Assembly: GCA_902496845.1 (NCBI GenBank)
Contig: CABVCJ010000013.1
Span: 1-36,879 of the forward strand
Direction: 5' to 3'
Source of the DNA: an uncultured Collinsella sp.
GTDB lineage: Bacteria; Actinomycetota; Coriobacteriia; Coriobacteriales; Coriobacteriaceae
DNA length: 36,879 nucleotides
Part shown: positions 32,159-36,879 of the stretch, in pieces
How the letters are laid out: the number at the start of each line of letters is the position of its first letter
Position numbering within the stretch: position 1 is the first letter of the stretch
The notes under the pieces: generated by a model
Databases searched by the model: none
Told to the model about the DNA's origin: nothing
The model's input: only the letters and a program-made list of their open reading frames with translations
Translations under genes and position numbers: made by a program

Positions 32159-33229
32159 ATGTCAGATAATATGCAGCCTACCGATGAAGTTTTGCATGAC
32201 GAGGTCCTGGACGAGGCTGAAGGTGCCGATTCGTTTGACGAGGTCGAGGAGTTCGACCCGTTTGAGGGCATGAGCGACGAGGAGCTCGACGCCCTGTGCG
32301 ACGAGGACGACAGCCTCGCGGGCTTTGGCGACGTTGAGCCCGGTTTCCGCAGCGGCTTCGTGGCCCTGGTCGGCCGCCCCAATGCCGGTAAGTCCACGCT
32401 GCTCAACGCCTGCTATGGCAAAAAGGTCGCCATCACCTCGCCGGTGGCCCAGACGACCCGCCGTCGCATGCGCGCCGTCGTCAACCGTCCTGGCTACCAG
32501 CTGGTTTTTGTCGATACCCCGGGTATTCACAAACCCAAGGACGGTCTGGGATCCGAGCTCAACAAGAGCGCGCTGTTCGAGCTGAACGATGTCGATGTCG
32601 TCGCGTTTTTGATTGATGCCACCAAGCCGATCGGCAGGGGAGACGCCTGGGTTGCCGAGCGCGTCAAGAATGCCCGTTCCAAGAAGGTCCTGGTGCTCAC
32701 CAAGGCCGATGAGGCCGACCCCGCACAGGTCATGGAGCAGCTTAAGGCCGCCCACGAGCTCATGGAATATGACGATGAGATCGTGACGTCGTCGGTCAAG
32801 AACTTCAACGTCGATGCCTTTATCGAGACCGTTGCGCACTTTTTGCCCGAGGGCCCGCGTTGGTTTCCCGAGGACATGGGTACCGACGCTTCCGACGAGA
32901 CGCTCGTTGCCGAGTTTGTGCGCGAGAAGGTCTTGCGTCGTACCCGTGATGAGATTCCGCACTCCGTTGGCGTGATCTGCGATGCGCTCGAGCAGACCAA
33001 GAAGGTGCTGCGCGTGCACGCCACCATTTACGTCGAGCGCGAGGGCCAAAAGGGCATCATCATCGGCAAGGGCGGCGAGATGATCAAGCATATCGGTATC
33101 GACGCCCGTCGCGATCTTGAGCGCATCTTTGGCACGCAGGTCTTTTTGGAGCTGGACGCGAAGGTCAAGGCCGGCTGGCGTGACGATGAGGCCCAGATTC
33201 GCCGCTTTGGCTACAACGCCGAGGACTAA
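32159..33229 (+). CDS. era: Ribosome-assembly GTPase Era with acidic N-terminal extension
   Basis: Era binds the 3' end of 16S rRNA and helps 30S maturation. The 356-residue protein has the GTPase domain with GRPNAGKST (72-80), DTPGIHKPK, LTKAD, and the C-terminal KH domain with GIIIGKGGEMIKHIGIDARRDL. In front of it is an extension of about 60 residues with 25 Asp/Glu and no Lys or Arg, which is absent from ordinary Era of about 300 residues. AAGGGGAT precedes ATG 32159, so the extension is probably translated. Residue Met38 offers an inner start without a clear ribosome binding site. It follows ybeY and dgkA, and recO lies 15 bases further on. Confidence 0.94.
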   Translation: MSDNMQPTDEVLHDEVLDEAEGADSFDEVEEFDPFEGMSDEELDALCDEDDSLAGFGDVEPGFRSGFVALVGRPNAGKSTLLNACYGKKVAITSPVAQTTRRRMRAVVNRPGYQLVFVDTPGIHKPKDGLGSELNKSALFELNDVDVVAFLIDATKPIGRGDAWVAERVKNARSKKVLVLTKADEADPAQVMEQLKAAHELMEYDDEIVTSSVKNFNVDAFIETVAHFLPEGPRWFPEDMGTDASDETLVAEFVREKVLRRTRDEIPHSVGVICDALEQTKKVLRVHATIYVEREGQKGIIIGKGGEMIKHIGIDARRDLERIFGTQVFLELDAKVKAGWRDDEAQIRRFGYNAED

Positions 33230-33244
33230 GGACGCGCGGCGCGC

Positions 33245-33994
33245 ATGGCAGGCTCCCGGACATATCGTACGAAGGTGCTCGTCCTCGATAAGACCAAGCT
33301 CAAAGAGACGGACCTGATCCTGACGATGCTTGACGAACGGGGTCGGCAGGTTCGCGCCGTGGCAAAGGGCGCCCGCAAACCCGGTGGGCGCCTGGCTGCG
33401 CGCTGCGAGCTGTTCTGCACCGTCGATATGCTGCTCGCGCATGGACGGTCGCTCGACGTGGTTTCCCAGGCTGAGCTTATGGAGGCGCCGCTCGGCGCTG
33501 CGCCCGATTACGAGACGACCTGCGCCGCAAGCGCGATCGCCGAGGTCGCGCGCGTGTGCTCGTTCGAGGACGCCGAGGACCCGTTTACCTTTGCCATCAC
33601 GCAGCGGGCGCTTGCCCTGGTGGGCAGCGGGCTCGACACGGCGCATATGGATCTGCTTGTGGCGGCATATGTCTTTAAGCTGCTGTCGCACGTTGGCTAT
33701 CGACCCGATTTTTCTGCCTGCGTGCTGTGCGGAGACCCCATGCTGTCGTATTTTTCGCCCCGGGCGGGCGGTCTTCTGTGCGGGTCGTGCGCGTCGAGCG
33801 TTCCGGGTGCCGAGTTGGTGTCGACCGGTGAGGTCGCGTGGCTGCGCGCCCTCATGTCCATGACCTTCGATGCACTCATGGCCGAGAGGGTCGATCCCCA
33901 TACCGCTGCCTTTTTGTTGGGGCTTTCGCATGTTTGGGCTGCGACGCACACCGATCAGCGCCTCCGTGCGATGGAATTCATGTTGGGTCGGTGA
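33245..33994 (+). CDS. recO: DNA repair protein RecO
   Basis: RecO loads RecA on gapped DNA with RecR in the RecFOR pathway. The 249-residue protein begins with an OB fold (YRTKVLVLDKTKLKETDLILTMLDERG) and ends with a helical domain holding a zinc site of four cysteines (C159, C162, C179, C182 in CVLC and CGSC). The ATG lies 15 bases after era, preceded by GGACGCG only, so initiation may rely on coupling. It is the last gene of the long dusB-to-recO series. Confidence 0.92.
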   Translation: MAGSRTYRTKVLVLDKTKLKETDLILTMLDERGRQVRAVAKGARKPGGRLAARCELFCTVDMLLAHGRSLDVVSQAELMEAPLGAAPDYETTCAASAIAEVARVCSFEDAEDPFTFAITQRALALVGSGLDTAHMDLLVAAYVFKLLSHVGYRPDFSACVLCGDPMLSYFSPRAGGLLCGSCASSVPGAELVSTGEVAWLRALMSMTFDALMAERVDPHTAAFLLGLSHVWAATHTDQRLRAMEFMLGR

Positions 33995-34021
33995 TGATGC
34001 GCAGTCGCGGGCTGCTTGTGG

Positions 34022-34132
34022 TAACATACCGACCTGTTGGTACCTCGATCTTGGATGCTCGCTCCACCGGCGGCTTCCCAGTCCGAGGCGAATAGCGTCG
34101 CCCGAGGGCGACAAGAAACGAAAGGTGAAACA
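34022..34132 (+). promoter_or_regulatory. rpsO promoter and structured leader
   Basis: TAACAT at 34022-34027 is a candidate -10. The leader of about 100 nt that follows can form a large closed structure, with CCTCG and CGAGG pairing across about 35 nt, and a hairpin GTCGCC/GGCGAC with a CGAG tetraloop shortly before the ribosome binding site AAAGGTGA. S15 is known to repress its own mRNA in several phyla, so a regulatory role is plausible. Confidence 0.45.
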
Positions 34133-34411
34133 ATGACTGTTTCCAAAGAGCGCAAGGCGGAGCTGACTGCCCAGTTCGGTAACACCCCGGTCGACACCGG
34201 CAACCCCAAGGTTCAGGTCGCCATCCTGTCCGAGCGCATCAAGGAGCTGACCGAGCACATGAAGTCCCACCAGAAGGACTTCCACACCCGTCGTGGCCTG
34301 CTCATGCTCGTCGGCCGTCGTCGTCGTCTTCTCTCCTACATTAAGAAGAACGACATCGTCGAGTACCGTGAGCTCATCAAGGCTCTGGGCATCCGCGACA
34401 ACATCCAGTAA
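34133..34411 (+). CDS. rpsO: Small ribosomal subunit protein uS15
   Basis: uS15 binds the 16S rRNA three-way junction and helps form subunit bridges. The 92-residue protein has the full family pattern: TGNPKVQVAILSERIKELTEHMK, HQKDFHTRRGLLMLVGRRRRLLSYIKK and YRELIKALGIRDN. ATG 34133 lies five bases after AAAGGTGA, whereas the upstream open frame covers the leader and is not coding. It pairs with pnp downstream, separated by a terminator. The rpsO-pnp order is widespread. Confidence 0.96.
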   Translation: MTVSKERKAELTAQFGNTPVDTGNPKVQVAILSERIKELTEHMKSHQKDFHTRRGLLMLVGRRRRLLSYIKKNDIVEYRELIKALGIRDNIQ

Positions 34412-34427
34412 GGATTTGTACATGCTA

Positions 34428-34458
34428 AGAGCGTCCTGCGCAGCGGGGCGCTCTTTTT
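34428..34458 (+). terminator. Terminator between rpsO and pnp
   Basis: A 9-bp stem with one G-U pair (34428-34436 with 34446-34454), a 9-nt loop and five Ts. It should uncouple most rpsO from pnp transcription. Confidence 0.82.
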
Positions 34459-34466
34459 GTGTAAGG

Positions 34467-34548
34467 GCGTGAACAATCACGCTCTGAAGCGTGGCGGGGG
34501 CAGGGGGCCCGTGTCACATGAGAAGCCCGCAGGCAAGGGGCCTGTGGG
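34467..34548 (+). promoter_or_regulatory. pnp leader with alternative hairpins
   Basis: GCGTG/CACGC (34467-34471, 34478-34482) and CACGCT/AGCGTG (34478-34483, 34488-34493) share the same CACGC and exclude each other. A third hairpin, 9 bp with one G-U pair (34526-34534 with 34540-34548), stops two bases before AAAGGAG of pnp. pnp leaders are known to be processed and self-controlled in enterobacteria; here this is inference. Confidence 0.45.
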
Positions 34549-34561
34549 GTAAAGGAGAACA

Positions 34562-36808
34562 ATGACACTCGTATCCAAGACCTTTGAGCTGTACGGCAAG
34601 ACCTACACCTTTGAGTCGGGCGAGCTTGCCAAGCAGGCCACCGGCGCGTGCCTGGTCAAGCAGGGCGACACCACGATGCTCGACACCGTGGTCGTCTCTA
34701 AGGAGCGCAAGAACTACGACTTCTTCCCGCTGACCGTCGACTTCAACGAGAAGATGTACGCCGCCGGCCGCATCCCGGGTGGTTACCTCAAGCGTGAGGG
34801 CCGTCCCAGCGAGAAGGCCACGCTCACCGCGCGCATGATCGACCGCCCGATTCGCCCGAGCTTCCCGGACGGCTTCCGCAACGAGGTACACATCGTCGCT
34901 ACCTCGCTCGTCGCCGACCAGGTCAACCCTTTCGACGTCATCAACGTCATGGGTGCTTCCCTGGCCATGACGCTCGGCGGCGTTCCCTTCGAGGGCCCGC
35001 TTGCCTGCGTGCGCATCGGCCGTAACGTGGAGACCGGCGAGTTTATCGTCAACCCCACCTACGAGGAGCGCGAGAACTCGGATCTGGACCTGGAGCTGGG
35101 CGGATCCGCCGACTTCATCTCGATGGTCGAGGCCGGTGCCGAGGAGATCTCCGAGGACGACATGCTCGCCGCCATGAAGTTTGGCCAGGAGGCCCTTGCT
35201 GCCTTCTGCCAGGCCCAGGACGAGTTTGTCGCCGAGTGGGAGCAGGTCAACGGCCCCATCGTCAAGAAGGAGTATCCGCTTGACCAGCCCGTCGAGGAGG
35301 TCCAGGAGCGCATCTTCGCCCACTACGACGAGATGGCAGCTGCCCTTCGCGACGCCGACAAGCTCTCTCGTATCGGTAAGGTCGAGGCTCTGAAGGAGTC
35401 CATCCGCGCCGAGTTTACCGAGGAGGAGCAGGCCGCTTGGGAGCGTGAAATCCCCGTGGCGCTCAAGAAGCTCGAGAAGAAGGCCATGCGCACCATGGTC
35501 GTCGAGACTGGTGAGCGCGTCGACGGCCGTGCCGCCGATGAGATTCGCCCCATCATGGTGAAGGATAACTATCTGCCGCTCGTTCACGGCTCCGGCCTGT
35601 TCCAGCGTGGCCAGACCCAGGTGCTCTCTGTCCTGTCGCTTGGCATGCTCAACGAGGGCCAGCGTCTTGATACCATCGAGCCCACCGAGGGCAAGCGCTA
35701 CATGCACCACTACAACTTCCCGCCGTTCTGCACCGGCGAGACCGGCCGCATGGGCAGCCCCAAGCGCCGCGAGATCGGCCACGGCAACCTTGCCGAGCGC
35801 GCCCTGCTCCCGGTGCTCCCCGACGAGAACGAGTTCCCCTACGCCATCCGCGTGGTCTCCGAGGTCATGGAGTCCAACGGCTCCTCTTCGATGGCTTCGA
35901 CCTGCGGCTCCACGCTCGCCCTTATGGACGGCGGCGTGCCCATTAAGCGCCCGGTCTCCGGTATCGCCATGGGTCTGATCCAGGAGGAGGGAAAGACCGT
36001 GGTCCTGTCCGACATCCAGGGTCTCGAGGACTTCCTGGGCGACATGGACTTTAAGGTCACCGGCACCACCGAGGGCATCACTGCTCTGCAGATGGACAAC
36101 AAGGCCACCGGCCTTACCTTCGACATCCTGGCCCGCGCCCTGCAGCAGGCCAAGGAGGGTCGCGCCTTCATCCTGCAGAAGATGCTCGATGTGATCCCTG
36201 AGCCGCGCCACACCACGCGCAGCACTGCTCCGCGCATCGTTTCCATCCAGGTTCCGACCGACAAGATCCGCGACGTCATCGGTTCCGGCGGTAAGGTCAT
36301 CCGCGGCATTCAGGACGAGACCGGCGCTTCGGTCGACATCCAGGAGGACGGCACCGTCTTTGTCGGCGGCACCGGCGAGTCCGTCGACCAGGCCGTCGAG
36401 CGCATCAAGCTCATCATCAAGGTTCCCGAGCCGGGCGAGGAGTACACCGGTCGCGTGGTCTCCATCCAGCCCTTCGGCGCCTTCGTCAACCTGCTGCCTG
36501 GCAAGGACGGCCTGCTGCACATCTCCCGCGTCGCCAAGGGCCGCGTGGAGAAGGTCGAGGACGTTCTCAACGTGGGCGACGAGGTCAAGGTCGTCGTCAT
36601 CGAGGTCGACGATCGCGGCAAGATCTCGCTCGATCGTCTTGACAAGCCCGAGGCCCCGGCTCGCGCCGAGGGTGCCTCCGAGGGCGACGGCGAGCACTTC
36701 CAGCGCCGTGAGCGTCCGCGTCGCGAGCGCTCCGAGCGCAGTGACCGTCCGCGCCGTCCTGGTGACAACGGAGGCCGCAAGCCCCGCCGTCACCACGACG
36801 CCGAGTAA
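34562..36808 (+). CDS. pnp: Polyribonucleotide nucleotidyltransferase (PNPase)
   Basis: PNPase degrades RNA 3' to 5' by phosphorolysis, as a trimer with two RNase PH folds per chain. In 748 residues there are RNase PH core 1 (with GRIPGGYLKREGRPSE), a helical linker, core 2 (YNFPPFCTGETGRMGSPKRREIGHG and SSSMASTCGSTLALMDGG, the catalytic region), a KH domain (KIRDVIGSGGKVIRGIQ), an S1 domain (GRVVSIQPFGAFVNLLPGKDGLLH) and an extra tail of about 55 residues (about 695-748) rich in Arg, Glu and Asp. AAAGGAG five bases upstream sets ATG 34562. The tail could be an RNA- or partner-binding region. Confidence 0.97.
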   Translation: MTLVSKTFELYGKTYTFESGELAKQATGACLVKQGDTTMLDTVVVSKERKNYDFFPLTVDFNEKMYAAGRIPGGYLKREGRPSEKATLTARMIDRPIRPSFPDGFRNEVHIVATSLVADQVNPFDVINVMGASLAMTLGGVPFEGPLACVRIGRNVETGEFIVNPTYEERENSDLDLELGGSADFISMVEAGAEEISEDDMLAAMKFGQEALAAFCQAQDEFVAEWEQVNGPIVKKEYPLDQPVEEVQERIFAHYDEMAAALRDADKLSRIGKVEALKESIRAEFTEEEQAAWEREIPVALKKLEKKAMRTMVVETGERVDGRAADEIRPIMVKDNYLPLVHGSGLFQRGQTQVLSVLSLGMLNEGQRLDTIEPTEGKRYMHHYNFPPFCTGETGRMGSPKRREIGHGNLAERALLPVLPDENEFPYAIRVVSEVMESNGSSSMASTCGSTLALMDGGVPIKRPVSGIAMGLIQEEGKTVVLSDIQGLEDFLGDMDFKVTGTTEGITALQMDNKATGLTFDILARALQQAKEGRAFILQKMLDVIPEPRHTTRSTAPRIVSIQVPTDKIRDVIGSGGKVIRGIQDETGASVDIQEDGTVFVGGTGESVDQAVERIKLIIKVPEPGEEYTGRVVSIQPFGAFVNLLPGKDGLLHISRVAKGRVEKVEDVLNVGDEVKVVVIEVDDRGKISLDRLDKPEAPARAEGASEGDGEHFQRRERPRRERSERSDRPRRPGDNGGRKPRRHHDAE

Positions 36809-36831
36809 CAGCTAAACATAAGCAGCTCAAC

Positions 36832-36862
36832 AAGGGCGACTCCGGACAGGGGTCGCCCTTTT
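36832..36862 (+). terminator. Terminator after pnp
   Basis: A 12-bp stem with one G-U pair (36832-36843 with 36849-36860), a 5-nt loop and four Ts, 23 bp after the pnp stop. The last 17 bases of the window show nothing recognisable. Confidence 0.85.
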
Positions 36863-36879
36863 GCTGTTCCCGGCGGGGG

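Noticed and set aside
32162..34480. A 772-codon open frame opposite era, recO and rpsO
   Set aside because: It runs across three real genes on the other strand and has no recognisable domain. The cause is high GC at third codon positions.
34514..36796. A 760-codon open frame opposite pnp
   Set aside because: Same codon-bias effect. Its protein is Gly/Leu/Val/Asp-rich without motifs, and pnp is unmistakable.
1..36879. tRNA or rRNA genes, CRISPR arrays, insertion sequences or prophage parts
   Set aside because: I scanned for cloverleaf-like blocks with CCA-type ends, regularly spaced repeats, transposase or integrase motifs and found none.

Overview
The window is a typical piece of chromosomal backbone from a high-GC Gram-positive bacterium, most likely a gut actinobacterium of the class Coriobacteriia (Collinsella-like). 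This rests on the actinobacterial integration host factor ahead of gmk and rpoZ, the high GC content with frequent GTG and TTG starts, the dxr-rseP-ispG-proS order, a fermentative AdhE, and many extended -10 promoters. The genus is my inference, because no 16S rRNA gene is present. I see no phage, IS element, CRISPR array, tRNA or rRNA gene. Genes cover nearly everything.

Layout. 1-5183 (+): isoprenoid and envelope block with the 3' part of dxr, the site-2 protease rseP carrying an unusual winged-helix-like insert, ispG and proS, closed by a strong terminator. 5360-9361 (-): an APH-family phosphotransferase, the bifunctional aldehyde/alcohol dehydrogenase adhE with an operator-like upstream region and a 21-bp palindrome, and rpmB. 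9685-15084 (+): pyrimidine operon pyrR-pyrB-pyrC-pyrK-pyrD-pyrF behind an RNA leader that can form two mutually exclusive hairpins. In this sequence pyrC is broken by an out-of-frame deletion of roughly 50 nt. 15325-17735 (+): mihF, gmk, rpoZ, thiI. 17950-22001 (+): comEA and comEC (DNA uptake), then holA. 22135-24309: rpsT and lepA, the latter probably read from a leaderless mRNA. 24314-33994 (+): dusB, hemW, a membrane-anchored DnaJ-like protein, a canonical dnaJ, mtaB, phoH, ybeY, dgkA, era (with an acidic N-terminal extension) and recO. 34133-36808 (+): rpsO and pnp, each with a structured leader.

How the genes work together. Most products serve nucleotide and isoprenoid precursor supply, translation and ribosome maturation (rpsT, lepA, ybeY, era, rpsO, rpmB), RNA turnover (pnp), tRNA modification (thiI, dusB, mtaB) and protein quality control (two DnaJ proteins, RseP). 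The pyr operon makes UMP and would be self-controlled by PyrR, with the PyrK/PyrD pair using NAD+ as electron acceptor, as suits an anaerobe. AdhE would regenerate NAD+ in fermentation.

The items I find most worth a second look are the J-domain/zinc-finger/transmembrane protein in the place where hrcA usually lies, the helix-turn-helix-like insert in RseP, the broken pyrC, the pyr leader RNA, and the repeated control elements upstream of adhE.
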